From Sulfurifustis variabilis (GTDB taxonomy: Bacteria > Pseudomonadota > Gammaproteobacteria > Acidiferrobacterales > Sulfurifustaceae): a DNA stretch of 64,000 bases. The translations under genes and the position numbers were made by a program. The notes below the pieces were generated by a model that did no database searches, was not told the DNA's origin, and saw only the letters and a list, made by a program, of their open reading frames with translations. How positions within the stretch are numbered: the stretch's first letter is position 1; each line of letters begins with the position of its first letter. Shown here one piece after another: positions 19,014 to 27,302 of this stretch. Where the stretch lies: the NCBI RefSeq assembly GCF_002355415.1, contig NZ_AP014936.1, positions 3,447,501 through 3,511,500 on the forward strand, read 5' to 3'.

Positions 19014-19691
19014 ATGGACGCCGGGGACGAGGCCGAACTCGTCAGGCGGATCGAAGAACGGCTGCGGGCCGGCAGCCCGGCGCACTCGGGCTACCAGGGC
19101 GAGATACACGTTCTCGAATACCATGGCCGGCGTCTCGCGGTTAAGGTCGCGGCGGGATTCGGGCCACTCGCCTGGCTGGGACGCCTTACACTCAGACGCG
19201 AGGCCCGCGCCTACGAGAACCTTCGCGGCTTTGCCGGCAGCCCGGCCTGCCTCGGCCTGTTGCGCGGTCGCTACCTCGTCCTCGACTACGTCGAAGGCGT
19301 GCCCCTGCGTCGGGCGAAGGACTTCGATCGCGCGGCGTACTTCGAGACACTGCTCGCCTATGTGAAGGAGCTGCATGCGCGCGGCGTTGCACACGCGGAT
19401 CTCAAGCGCAAGGACAACCTGCTCGTGGTCGAGGGAAGGCGGCCGTGCCTCATCGATTTCGGCGCCGCGATCGTGCGCAAGCCCGGCTTCGCGCCGATCA
19501 ACCACCTGCTCTACGGTCTCGCCCGTCAGTTCGACTACAACGCATGGGTCAAGCTAAAGCACCGGCGCCGGATAGATCAGGCGCCGCCCGAGGACCTCGG
19601 ATACTACCGGCGGACACGCACCGAAAAACTTGCGGGCGCGGTGAAGGCCGTCTGGCTGGCGCTCAAGAGCGCCGTCCGCGCGCGGTCTTGA
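19014..19691 (+). CDS. Small protein-kinase-like / LPS-kinase-like protein
   Basis: A 225-residue protein with a minimal kinase fold: AVKVAAG for the ATP lysine, catalytic loop HADLKRKDN near residue 124, and metal site DFGAA near residue 149. It resembles the RIO/BUD32 and lipopolysaccharide heptose/Kdo kinase group. No membrane segment is seen. It directly follows a membrane methyltransferase-like gene, which would fit lipid or envelope modification, but this is only positional. Confidence 0.72.
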   Translation: MDAGDEAELVRRIEERLRAGSPAHSGYQGEIHVLEYHGRRLAVKVAAGFGPLAWLGRLTLRREARAYENLRGFAGSPACLGLLRGRYLVLDYVEGVPLRRAKDFDRAAYFETLLAYVKELHARGVAHADLKRKDNLLVVEGRRPCLIDFGAAIVRKPGFAPINHLLYGLARQFDYNAWVKLKHRRRIDQAPPEDLGYYRRTRTEKLAGAVKAVWLALKSAVRARS

Positions 19692-19738
19692 CGGGCGGGC
19701 GACGGACAAAATAATCACAACCGGAGAGGACTGCTCCC

Positions 19739-20203
19739 ATGCCTTTCGCGATCACACTCCACCTGCTCGCCGCCGTCGTCTGGGTCGGCGGCATGTTCTT
19801 CGCCTACATGGCGCTGCGGCCGGTCGCAGCGACGCTGCTCGAACCGCCGCTGCGTCTTCCGCTCTGGTCGCAGGTGTTCGGCCGATTCTTCCCCTGGGTA
19901 TGGGCGGCGATCCTGGCCCTTCCGCTGACCGGATACTGGATGATCCTCGGGCCGTTCCAAGGCTTCGCCAGCGTCCGCTGGTACGTGCACGTCATGCAGG
20001 CGATCGGCTGGGTGATGATCGCGATTTTCCTGCACATCTACTTCGCGCCGTACAGGCGGCTCAACCGGGCGGTGGCGGCCGGCGACTGGAAGAGCGCCGG
20101 TGCGCAGCTCGCGCAGATCCGCCGTCTGGTCGGCTTGAACCTGATCCTCGGTCTGACCACGATCACCGTGGCGACTGCCGGCGCCTACTTCACCGTCGAT
20201 TGA
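19739..20203 (+). CDS. CopD-like four-helix membrane protein
   Basis: A 154-residue membrane protein with four predicted helices (about 4-26, 50-70, 83-105 and 128-150). The starting HLLAAVVWVGGMFFAYMAL matches the CopD / copper-export domain family, in which H7 and a later histidine (HVMQ or HIYF) may bind haem or copper. Its place at the border of a copper island supports that reading. A ribosome site (GGAGAGG) precedes the ATG. Confidence 0.75.
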   Translation: MPFAITLHLLAAVVWVGGMFFAYMALRPVAATLLEPPLRLPLWSQVFGRFFPWVWAAILALPLTGYWMILGPFQGFASVRWYVHVMQAIGWVMIAIFLHIYFAPYRRLNRAVAAGDWKSAGAQLAQIRRLVGLNLILGLTTITVATAGAYFTVD

Positions 20204-20352
20204 GAAACCGGCGCGGGCCGGAGGTTCCGGGACCTCGCCGGGATCGGCGCCGGATGCGCGCCTCGCTCTGCTGGCGCACCCATTGTCAGCGGTTCCGTTT
20301 CGGACTCGCCGCGTGCGAGGTTGCGCTTGGAGCGCGCCCTGCATGTCCGCCG

Positions 20353-20715
20353 CTAGCGGGCGATCAGGCGCCCGCGGTACATCCGCATCTGGCAGGTGAA
20401 CTCGTACTCGCCGGGCTGCCCGGGCAGCACGGTGAGATCGCGCGGCTTGCCGACCGGCAGCTCGGCTGCAATGCCGAGACTATCGAAGCGAACCTGTTCG
20501 GCGCACGGGCTCGGGTCCTTGCGAAGGAAGCGCAGCGTCACGGGCCTGCCCGCCGGGACCTCGATCACGGGCGGCGTGTAGACGCCGTTCTCCACGAGGA
20601 CCTCGACCGGCCCGGAGGCCGCCACGCGCGCCGCGCGCGGTCCCGAGAGCCAGAACCACCATACGATGAAGCCGATCAGGACGAGACCGGTGAGGTTGAC
20701 CAGCACTGAAGTCAT
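20353..20715 (-). CDS. Membrane-anchored cupredoxin-like protein
   Basis: A 120-residue protein with an N-terminal transmembrane helix (about 6-22) and a cupredoxin-like beta domain. Possible copper ligands are the cysteine in FTCQM, the methionines after it, and a histidine-poor strand region, so type 1 site geometry is incomplete. It lies 47 nt downstream of the Cu(I) ATPase gene copA and is probably in the same operon, suggesting a copper relay at the outer face of the membrane. Confidence 0.7.
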   Translation of the reverse strand: MTSVLVNLTGLVLIGFIVWWFWLSGPRAARVAASGPVEVLVENGVYTPPVIEVPAGRPVTLRFLRKDPSPCAEQVRFDSLGIAAELPVGKPRDLTVLPGQPGEYEFTCQMRMYRGRLIAR

Positions 20716-20762
20716 GAAACTATCTCCTGGGATCGTGAGGTCGCGAGATCGGGAGAGGGCCA

Positions 20763-23024
20763 CTACGCCCTCACGCGCTCGCGCCCTCCGGAGTTGAAGT
20801 AGCGCAGCCGGTTGGCGTTGGTGACCACCGTCACCGAGGACATGGCCATGGCGGCGCCTGCGATCATCGGATTGAGCAGCACGCCGAAGAAGGGATAGAG
20901 CAGTCCCGCCGCGACCGGAATGCCCAGCGTGTTGTATACGAACGCACCGAACAGGTTCTGCTTGATATTGCGCACCGTTGCGCGCGAAATGGCAATCGCG
21001 TCCGCGACCCCGTGGAGCGAGCCGCGCATCAGCGTCACGTCGCCGCTCTCGATCGCGACGTCCGTCCCCGTGCCGATGGCGAATCCCACGTCGGCCCGCG
21101 CGAGCGCCGGGGCGTCGTTGATGCCATCGCCCACCATGCCGACGATCTCATTGCGCGCCTGAAGCTCGGCCACTTTCGCCGACTTGTCGCCGGGCAGCAC
21201 TTCGGCGAAGACCTCGTCGATCCCCACCTGGGCGGCCACCGCCTGGGCAGTCGCGCGATTGTCGCCGGTGAGCATCACCACCCTGAGGCCGATCGCGTGC
21301 AGCCGCTTGATCGCCGCGGCCGAGTCGGCCTTGATCGGATCGGAAACGGCCACCACGCCTGCCGCGCGCCCGTCGACCGCGAGGTACATCGGCGTCGCCG
21401 CCAGGGCCGCGAGGCGCCCTGCCTCGGCCTCCAGACCTCCGAGCGTCACGCCATGCTCCTCCATCAACCGGCGGTTGCCGAAGAGCACGACTTTTCCATT
21501 GAGCGTCGCGCGCACGCCGCGGCCGGCGATCGCCTCGAATGCGCTCGCTGGTTCGAGCGCGAGACCGCGCTCCTTCGCCGCGTCGACGATCGCCTGCGCA
21601 AGCGGATGCTCGGAGCCGCTCTCCACGCTCGCCGCCGTGACGAGCAGCCGTCGCTCGTCCCAACCGGGGGCCGCCACGAGCGCCGTGGCCGTCGGCCGAC
21701 CCTCGGTGACGGTGCCGGTCTTGTCGAGCACCACGGTCGTGAGCCGGCCCGCCTGCTGCAGCGCCTCACCGTTGCGGATGAGCACGCCGTACTCGGCGGC
21801 CTTGCCCACGCCGACCATGATGGAGATCGGCGTCGCGAGACCGAGCGCGCACGGGCAAGCGATGATGAGCACGGTCATCGTCGCCACCAGCGCGTAGGAC
21901 ACTACCGGGCTCGGCCCGAGGTTGAACCAGGCGAGAAAGGTTACGACCGCGACGATCAGCACCGTCGGCACGAAGACGCTCGAGACCCGGTCGGCGAGCC
22001 GGCCGATGGCGGGCTTGGAGTTCTGCGCCTGGCGCACCATCTCGATGATGCGCGCGAGCGCCGTGTCGCGTCCGATGCGCGTGGCCTTGAAAAGAAAGGA
22101 GCCGGACTTGTTGAGCGTGCCGCCGGTCACCTCGTCGCTCGCGCGCTTCTCCACGGGGAGCGGCTCACCGGTGAGCATCGACTCGTCCACCGTCGAGTGG
22201 CCGTCGAGGATCACGCCGTCGACCGGAATCTTCTCGCCGGGGCGCACGCGCACGGTGTCTTCCAGGCCCACCTCTTCGATCGGCACGTCGATCTCGCGGC
22301 CCTCGCGTACGACGCGCGCGGTGCGCGGCTGCAGGCCGATGAGGCGCCTGATGGCCTCGGAGGTCTTGCCGCGCGCCCGCATCTCGAGCGCCTGACCGAG
22401 ATTGATCAGCGCGATGATGATCGCGGCCGCCTCGAAGTACGCGTGCTGCGCGATCGAAGGGACGATGTTCGGCGCGGCCGCCACGGCGATCGAGTACACC
22501 CAGGCGGTGCCGGTGCCGAGCGCGATGAGCGTGTCCATGTTCGCGTTGTGCGCCCGGAAGGCCTTGAGCGCGCCGCGAAAGAAATGCCCGCCGGAGTACA
22601 CGAGCACGAAGAGCGTCGCCGCGCCGACGAGCAGCCAGAAGAGCTGTCCGCCGGATTCCGAAAGCATGGGCAGCAGGCCGAGCGGCTCGGCAACGAAAAG
22701 CGGCAGACCGACGGCCGCAGCGACCGCCGTCTTGCGCACGAGCGCGCGGTAGTGCGCGGCCTCGGAGGCCTCTTTCTCCGCCTCGTCCGCGACGCCACGC
22801 AGCTCGGCCGCGTCGTAGCCGGCCTGTTTTACGGCGGCGACGAGCGCCTCGGCCGAGGCCTCGCCGCTCACGGTCGCCGTGTGCTCGGCGAAGTTCACGG
22901 CAGCCTCGCGCACGCCCGGCACGGTCTTCAGGGCGTTCTCGACGCTTGCCACGCAACCGGCGCAGCTCATGCCGGCGATGGAGAGACGCCGGGTCTCGAT
23001 CGCGTCCTTCTCGACCGCGCTCAT
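20763..23024 (-). CDS. copA: Cu(I)-exporting P1B-type ATPase
   Basis: Inner-membrane pump that expels Cu(I) to the periplasm using ATP. The 753 residues have one N-terminal metal-binding domain (GMSCAGC, residues 18-24), eight predicted helices, TGEP in the actuator domain, the transport-site CPC in ACPCALG near 390, the phosphorylated aspartate in DKTGT near 434, and [10 protein letters not shown]. The CPC motif defines a monovalent copper/silver pump. The start overlaps the stop of the cueR gene (ATGA), so regulator and pump are co-translated. Confidence 0.96.
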   Translation of the reverse strand: MSAVEKDAIETRRLSIAGMSCAGCVASVENALKTVPGVREAAVNFAEHTATVSGEASAEALVAAVKQAGYDAAELRGVADEAEKEASEAAHYRALVRKTAVAAAVGLPLFVAEPLGLLPMLSESGGQLFWLLVGAATLFVLVYSGGHFFRGALKAFRAHNANMDTLIALGTGTAWVYSIAVAAAPNIVPSIAQHAYFEAAAIIIALINLGQALEMRARGKTSEAIRRLIGLQPRTARVVREGREIDVPIEEVGLEDTVRVRPGEKIPVDGVILDGHSTVDESMLTGEPLPVEKRASDEVTGGTLNKSGSFLFKATRIGRDTALARIIEMVRQAQNSKPAIGRLADRVSSVFVPTVLIVAVVTFLAWFNLGPSPVVSYALVATMTVLIIACPCALGLATPISIMVGVGKAAEYGVLIRNGEALQQAGRLTTVVLDKTGTVTEGRPTATALVAAPGWDERRLLVTAASVESGSEHPLAQAIVDAAKERGLALEPASAFEAIAGRGVRATLNGKVVLFGNRRLMEEHGVTLGGLEAEAGRLAALAATPMYLAVDGRAAGVVAVSDPIKADSAAAIKRLHAIGLRVVMLTGDNRATAQAVAAQVGIDEVFAEVLPGDKSAKVAELQARNEIVGMVGDGINDAPALARADVGFAIGTGTDVAIESGDVTLMRGSLHGVADAIAISRATVRNIKQNLFGAFVYNTLGIPVAAGLLYPFFGVLLNPMIAGAAMAMSSVTVVTNANRLRYFNSGGRERVRA

Positions 23025-23518
23025 GCGGCTACCCTCGTCTTCGCAGGCGCATTCGATCGTCCGGCTTTTTTCGGTCGAGCCGTCTTGCGCCCGGCCGGTT
23101 CACGCCCGCCGGACGGCGCATGGCACCGCTCCGGCTCGACCAGGCCGTCGATAATGGGGCAATCCGGCCGGTGATCCCCCCGGCAATGCCCCGCCAGATG
23201 CTGCAGCGCCTGCGCGATCGACTGCAGCTCGGCGATCTTGTGCTCGAGCTCGGCGATGTGCGCGAGCGCGATCCGCTTGACCTCCCCGCTCGAGCGGCGG
23301 GGATCGCGCCAGAGCGCGACAAGCCGGCGGATCTGCTCGACGGGAAAGCCGAGGCCGCGGGCGCGCTTCACGAAGCGCAGGGTGTGGACATCGGATTCGG
23401 TGTAGCTCCGATAGCCGTTGGTCCGGCGCGAAGCCGGCGAGATGACGCCGATATCCTCGTAGTACCGGATCATCTTCGCTGAAACGCCCGAGGCGCGGGC
23501 GGCGGTGCCGATGTTCAT
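23021..23518 (-). CDS. cueR: Copper-responsive MerR-family regulator (CueR)
   Basis: DNA-binding activator that bends its promoter when Cu(I) binds. The N-terminal winged helix begins [21 protein letters not shown]; the dimerisation helix follows and the metal loop has two cysteines seven residues apart ([10 protein letters not shown]), the CueR spacing. A basic, alanine-rich C-terminal tail of about 35 residues is longer than in E. coli. It is the first gene of cueR-copA behind an operator with a 19-nt spacer (23546-23576). Confidence 0.93.
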   Translation of the reverse strand: MNIGTAARASGVSAKMIRYYEDIGVISPASRRTNGYRSYTESDVHTLRFVKRARGLGFPVEQIRRLVALWRDPRRSSGEVKRIALAHIAELEHKIAELQSIAQALQHLAGHCRGDHRPDCPIIDGLVEPERCHAPSGGREPAGRKTARPKKAGRSNAPAKTRVAA

Positions 23519-23545
23519 GGGTCTGCTCCCGTCTGATTCGTGCAC

Positions 23546-23576
23546 ATCCTAGACCCTCCCACGATGGGAAGGTCAA
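23546..23576 (-). promoter_or_regulatory. CueR operator-promoter with 19-nt spacer
   Basis: On the minus strand, -35 TTGACC (23571-23576) and -10 TAGGAT (23546-23551) are 19 nt apart, the overlong spacing typical of MerR-family promoters. The spacer holds the dyad GACCTTCCCA-TCG-TGGGAGGGTC (one mismatch between arms), close to known CueR boxes. Confidence 0.85.
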
Positions 23577-23587
23577 GCGGCCGACCC

Positions 23588-24109
23588 TCAGCGCGCCCCG
23601 CCCGACGGAGGCGCCGGACGTTGCTCCGGTTCTTCGATGTTGAGCGGCTCGAAGTCCCCGGTCTGCGTCCCGGGATGCATCATGTAGGGGAGGGATTCGG
23701 GATACGGCGCGGGGCCCTGCCCGCGTCGCCACCGGACGAGTTTGAGGCGCTGCGCCTCGGTCAGAAGGGCATCGACCCGGTTCTCGGCGTCGATGCGGGC
23801 CTCCAGGCGTTCCTGCTGGAGCGTGGCGATCCTGCGAAAGGCGGCGCCGATCGCCTCGGCATTACGCTCCGGCGCATCATAAAGCTCGCGCAGGTCCGCC
23901 TGCGCCTCGAGGATGCGCCCGTCGAGGGCGCACCGCCGTGCGTGCAGGTCCCGCTGGATCCGGCGAAGCTGGTCCCGCTGCTCCGACCCGAGCTGAAGGA
24001 GTCCGGGCGGAACGAGAAAGTACGCGGGCGGCGCGGAACGCTGTGCCCCTGCGTCGCCCCCGGCGAGGACGAGCGCCACCGCCAGTGCCAGCATCGATCC
24101 CTGATGCAT
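23588..24109 (-). CDS. CpxP/Spy-like periplasmic protein (heavy-metal-sensor family)
   Basis: A 173-residue exported helical protein with a signal peptide (cleavage near GDAGA-QRS) and an LTxxQ-like region: SEQRDQLRRIQRDL and LLTEAQRLKLV, which mark the Spy/CpxP/ZraP/CnrX superfamily. These proteins act as periplasmic chaperones or metal sensors. Its place among copper genes suggests a copper-stress role. The C-terminal 40 residues are proline-rich and disordered. It follows the copZ gene by 12 nt. Confidence 0.75.
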   Translation of the reverse strand: MHQGSMLALAVALVLAGGDAGAQRSAPPAYFLVPPGLLQLGSEQRDQLRRIQRDLHARRCALDGRILEAQADLRELYDAPERNAEAIGAAFRRIATLQQERLEARIDAENRVDALLTEAQRLKLVRWRRGQGPAPYPESLPYMMHPGTQTGDFEPLNIEEPEQRPAPPSGGAR

Positions 24110-24121
24110 ATCGCCCCCGTG

Positions 24122-24331
24122 TCAGGTCTTCGCGACCGCCGGATACCCCGCCCCTGAGAGCGCCGCCTCCACGTCCCCGGGGCGTACTTCGCCTCTGACG
24201 ATCGCCGTCTTCGTGGTCAGGTCGACGCTCACGTCCGACACGCCCGGCAAGCTCTTCAGCGTCTCCTGCACCTTGGCGACACAACCACCGCACTTCATGC
24301 CCGGTACGTCGAAGCGAGTTTCTGCGGCCAT
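24122..24331 (-). CDS. CopZ-like copper chaperone (HMA domain)
   Basis: A 69-residue ferredoxin-fold metallochaperone with the Cu(I)-binding GMKCGGC near residues 11-17. It is a single HMA domain with the usual length. It probably carries Cu(I) to the CopA ATPase encoded nearby. The start 24331 is preferred over an extension to 24346. It lies 33 nt after the upstream membrane-protein gene. Confidence 0.9.
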   Translation of the reverse strand: MAAETRFDVPGMKCGGCVAKVQETLKSLPGVSDVSVDLTTKTAIVRGEVRPGDVEAALSGAGYPAVAKT

Positions 24332-24364
24332 GAACCGTTGCTCCAAACTGACGACGTTCTGCGG

Positions 24365-24850
24365 TTAGACGCGCACAGGGGCCTGCGGGTTCGGGGCGCG
24401 AAGGGTCGCGGTACACGCGGTGAGCACCGCGGCCATGCTCATGCCGAAGAGCAGCTTCGAGGCCAGCGTCACCCCCGGCGGCATCAACGTGACAAAGGCC
24501 GGATTCAGAACGGGCAGCACGACGCCGAAATTCACGGCCCATACGGCAGACAGCGTCGCGGCCGCGAGAACCCAGGTCAGGACCGGGGCGCGATGCCTGG
24601 CCAGCGGCCACCAGAGCAGAGCCGCGAAACCGAACGCGACCGCAAGCGCAAGGAGCAGGTGCACCGCGATGCCGAGCCAGACGCTCATCGCACTCATCGG
24701 CGTCGCCACGAAGCTGGCCGTCACCTCGTGCGCCACGCGGCTTGCCTCGAGCGGTCCGAATCCGGCGCAAAGACCGACCCACACCAGCTCGGCCAGGCCT
24801 CCGGCGAGTCCCGCCAGCACCACCCCACGAATCGGAAAATGCGCCTGCAT
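24365..24850 (-). CDS. Four-helix membrane protein of unknown function
   Basis: A 161-residue protein with four clear hydrophobic segments and no recognised domain. It begins MQAHFPIRGVV after a GGAGG-like ribosome site. It is the first gene of a set with copZ and the CpxP-like gene, and its upstream region carries an FNR-type site and matching -10 box (24905-24946). The name of the family is not recognised; a role in copper or redox adaptation is suggested only by neighbours. Confidence 0.7.
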   Translation of the reverse strand: MQAHFPIRGVVLAGLAGGLAELVWVGLCAGFGPLEASRVAHEVTASFVATPMSAMSVWLGIAVHLLLALAVAFGFAALLWWPLARHRAPVLTWVLAAATLSAVWAVNFGVVLPVLNPAFVTLMPPGVTLASKLLFGMSMAAVLTACTATLRAPNPQAPVRV

Positions 24851-24904
24851 CGGACCCTCCTCGCGGCCCTGCCGCGGTTCACCTGCTTCGAAAAGCGCCG
24901 AGCC

Positions 24905-24946
24905 AATTAACCATGGCTCAGCGGACGCTTTATTGATCGGCGTCAA
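24905..24946 (-). promoter_or_regulatory. Candidate FNR/Anr-class promoter
   Basis: On the minus strand, TTGACGCCGATCAA (24933-24946) matches the FNR-family consensus TTGAT-N4-ATCAA with one mismatch. Exactly 22 nt further lies a -10-like TTAATT (24905-24910), the spacing expected for a class II FNR-activated promoter. It faces the membrane-protein gene starting at 24850. Confidence 0.5.
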
Positions 24947-25011
24947 AGGACCGTTTCACAGGCCGGGCCGCAAAAACCCGTCGGCGCCGAGCGCCGCAAA
25001 CGCCGGGCTGG

Positions 25012-25398
25012 CTACTTGAGCCGGTCGCGTACGCGCTCGAGGCGGCCGCGCACCTCGCGAGCTATCTCCGCGATCTCCGGGCGGTCGGTCAGCTTGAGGA
25101 CGGCGATCGGGTCCATCAAGCCCACGTTGATGCTCTGGTCGGGCTCCACGCGCACGACGACGTTACAGGGGAGAAGGAGGCCGATGTCGGGGTCCGCCGT
25201 GATCGCCCGGTGGGCGAGCGGCGGGTTGCACGCGCCGAGAATGCGGTACGGGCGCATGTCGAGGCCGAGCTTGCTCTTCAGGGTGGACTGCACGTCGATC
25301 TCGGTCAGCACGCCGAAACCTTCCGTCTTGAGCGCTTCGGTCACGCGCTGGATCGCGCTCTCGAAGCTGTCACGCAACTGCACGCTGAAGCCGTACAT
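25012..25398 (-). CDS. DUF302 family protein
   Basis: A 128-residue DUF302 domain protein: the start MYGFSVQL, the EALKTEGFGVLTEIDV segment and the LLPCNVVVR strand are characteristic. DUF302 proteins are often found beside copper, heme or sulfur-oxidation genes; their function is unclear. The cysteine in LLPCN and the NPPLAH pattern are conserved in the family. The start 25398 was chosen at MYGFSVQLRDSF. Confidence 0.85.
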   Translation of the reverse strand: MYGFSVQLRDSFESAIQRVTEALKTEGFGVLTEIDVQSTLKSKLGLDMRPYRILGACNPPLAHRAITADPDIGLLLPCNVVVRVEPDQSINVGLMDPIAVLKLTDRPEIAEIAREVRGRLERVRDRLK

Positions 25399-25538
25399 GC
25401 CTGCCTCCTGGAATGCGTTGACGATTGCCAGGCTCGCACGCTCGGACGGATCTGCGTCGACGCCCGGCGGCGCCCGGACCAATGACGAGCCACGCATTAT
25501 ACGGAGCGTGCCCGGCCGCAACAGCCCGGAGTACTCGG

Positions 25539-25622
25539 TTACTTCTTCCGGTTATCCGTGAGCAGATACTTGATGAGGGCGGCGATCACGAGGATGACGA
25601 GAACCCAGAGTACGATGCCCAT
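25539..25622 (-). CDS. 27-residue single-helix membrane peptide
   Basis: A very short gene that encodes MGIVLWVLVILVIAALIKYLL plus a TDNRKK tail. It has a near-perfect ribosome site (TAAGGAGG, 5 nt before ATG 25622) and one hydrophobic helix with a positively charged end. It lies 26 nt after the cytochrome c gene and before DUF302, so it is probably co-translated with the copper operon. It resembles small membrane proteins that stabilise larger complexes, but no family is recognised. Confidence 0.7.
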   Translation of the reverse strand: MGIVLWVLVILVIAALIKYLLTDNRKK

Positions 25623-25648
25623 TGCGCCTCCTTAGCGTCGAAGACGCT

Positions 25649-26119
25649 TCAGCCCTTCGGCGTCGCCTGCTTGCGCCGCCATTGCGAGTACACCTCGGGC
25701 GGCCAAAGGGCCTGGAACCAGGCGATGATGTCGTCGATCTCGTTGTCCGACAGCCGCCCGTTCCACGAGGGCATCACCTGCGCGCCGTCGCGCTTGACGC
25801 CGTTTCGGATCGCCGCGACGAGTTCGGCGCGCGAGCGCTTCCAGTCGTTGCCGGTGCCGTCGAGCGGCGGCGCGGCGGTCACCCCCGGCGTCTGCCAGTC
25901 GGGATGCCCTTGCGCCTCCGGTCCGTGACACTGCGCACAGTGTTCCTGGTAGAGTCCGGCGCCGCGGTTGAGCGCAGCGATCGAGACCGGGGGCTCCGGG
26001 GCCGCGACCGACGCGGGCGCGGCGCTCGTCGGAGCGGCCGGCTCCTCCTTCTTCCCGCAGGCGAGAGGAAGAACGGCGAGCGCGATGAGGACGATGCAGA
26101 GCGCGTAGCGTTGATTCAC
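25649..26119 (-). CDS. Lipoprotein c-type cytochrome (first of a pair)
   Basis: A 156-residue monohaem cytochrome c with a lipoprotein signal (lipobox LPLAC, C near residue 21), a proline/alanine linker and a haem site CAQCH near residue 60. The axial methionine is probably in QVMPSWNG. It would sit on the outer face of the inner membrane or be carried to the outer membrane. It is closely related in plan to the adjacent cytochrome at 26183-26731, suggesting a local duplication. Confidence 0.88.
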   Translation of the reverse strand: MNQRYALCIVLIALAVLPLACGKKEEPAAPTSAAPASVAAPEPPVSIAALNRGAGLYQEHCAQCHGPEAQGHPDWQTPGVTAAPPLDGTGNDWKRSRAELVAAIRNGVKRDGAQVMPSWNGRLSDNEIDDIIAWFQALWPPEVYSQWRRKQATPKG

Positions 26120-26182
26120 GGCGCCGCCCTCCCCGGCGGCAGCGCTATGATAGAGCCGCAGGCGCGCCCAGGAGAAGCGCCC

Positions 26183-26731
26183 TCAGTGTCGTGCCGCCTT
26201 CCCCTCGATCTCGCGCCAGGCCCCGTGTATCTCGTCGGGCCAGCGGGCGACCATCCAGTCGACGACCGCCTCGATCTCCGCGTCCGACAGCTTGCCCTTC
26301 CAGGCCGGCATGTTGCCGCCCAGGCGAGCGGTGCCTTCCTGGATGGTGACGCGGAGGGCGGCGCGCGGGTGATGCCAGGCGTGCGCGCTCCCGTCGAGCG
26401 GCGGAGGCGGATACTTCCCGTCGGGTCCCGGCTTGTGCCAGCCGGGCGCCCCTTCCGCGCGCGCGCCGTGACACTCGGCGCAGTGCGCCGCGTAAAGGTC
26501 CGCGCCGCGAGCCACCGCCGCCGGCTCGAGGCCGCGCCGACGGGCAACGTCGGGATCGACGGCGAGCGGGGCGGCCGCGGTCGTCGGGGTCGGAGGCGCC
26601 TCGCCTTCGGAGCAGCCGCCGAGGAGAAACACGACGGACCCCACGGCAATCCACCCGGCAAGAGGGTTGCACGAAAGGCGCTCCGCCATGAGCGTCAAGT
26701 CACGATGCCGTGTTTGCATCGATGCCGACAT
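26183..26731 (-). CDS. Lipoprotein c-type cytochrome (second of a pair)
   Basis: A 182-residue monohaem cytochrome c with lipobox LLGGC, linker, CAECH haem site and axial methionine candidate in GNMPAWKG. The start ATG 26731 shares bases with the stop of the upstream cupredoxin gene (TGATG) and has a GGAGG site, so it is preferred over ATG 26689. The body aligns with the neighbouring cytochrome (KLSDAEIEAVVDWM and RLSDNEIDDIIAWF), indicating gene duplication. Possibly it passes electrons linked to copper oxidation. Confidence 0.85.
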   Translation of the reverse strand: MSASMQTRHRDLTLMAERLSCNPLAGWIAVGSVVFLLGGCSEGEAPPTPTTAAAPLAVDPDVARRRGLEPAAVARGADLYAAHCAECHGARAEGAPGWHKPGPDGKYPPPPLDGSAHAWHHPRAALRVTIQEGTARLGGNMPAWKGKLSDAEIEAVVDWMVARWPDEIHGAWREIEGKAARH

Positions 26732-27273
26732 CACTCGACCTCCACCTGCCCGAGCATTCCGGCCTCCAGATGACCGGGGACGAGGCACGCGAAGTGAACC
26801 GTCCCCGCCGCATCGAACCGCCAGACCATGCCCCCGAGCCGCCCGGGACGCACGGAGGTCATGTTCGGATCGGCGTGCGTCATGTGCGGCTGGGCGCGCA
26901 TCATCGCCGCGTGTTCCTTAAGCTCGCCCATCGTACCGAGCACCATTTCGTGTTGCATCCGGCCGGTGTTGCGTACGAAGAACCGGATCGTTTCGCCGGC
27001 TTTCACCTTGATCCGATCCGGCGTGAAGCGCATGTCGTCGCCCATCGTGACCTCGATCGTGCGGCTGACCTTCGCGGGGTCGCCGGGCCGACCGATTCCG
27101 GCACCGTGCATCGAGCCACCCGTGTGCGTGTCGTGGCCGCCGTGGTGCCGGTGATCCATGTGTTGGCCGCCGTCGCGGGTGTGGGACTTGTCGTGGTCGC
27201 CGGAATGATTGCCGGCAGCGTGCGCGGCCCACGGCAGCGCGCCGAGCAGCAGGACAGCGAATGCCTTCTTCAT
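26731..27273 (-). CDS. Periplasmic cupredoxin with His-rich N-terminus
   Basis: A 180-residue exported copper protein. After the signal peptide (MKKAFAVLLLGALPWAAHA) comes a histidine-rich linker of about 50 residues (many HH/DH/GH) and then a cupredoxin domain with candidate type 1 ligands H in MQHEM, C in FACLV, H in PGHLE and M in AGM. This matches azurin/plastocyanin-like proteins of copper operons. It lies between copB and the cytochromes and is coupled to the cytochrome gene by TGATG. Confidence 0.88.
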   Translation of the reverse strand: MKKAFAVLLLGALPWAAHAAGNHSGDHDKSHTRDGGQHMDHRHHGGHDTHTGGSMHGAGIGRPGDPAKVSRTIEVTMGDDMRFTPDRIKVKAGETIRFFVRNTGRMQHEMVLGTMGELKEHAAMMRAQPHMTHADPNMTSVRPGRLGGMVWRFDAAGTVHFACLVPGHLEAGMLGQVEVE

Positions 27274-27302
27274 CGGTTTCTCCAGTCGATCAGGTTGTCG
27301 CA

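Noticed and set aside
21012-23174. A 720-codon open frame on the plus strand opposite the Cu(I) ATPase gene
   Set aside because: It is antisense to a clear copA with full motifs; its product is Arg/His/Asp-rich and lacks any domain, as expected for GC-rich antisense frames.
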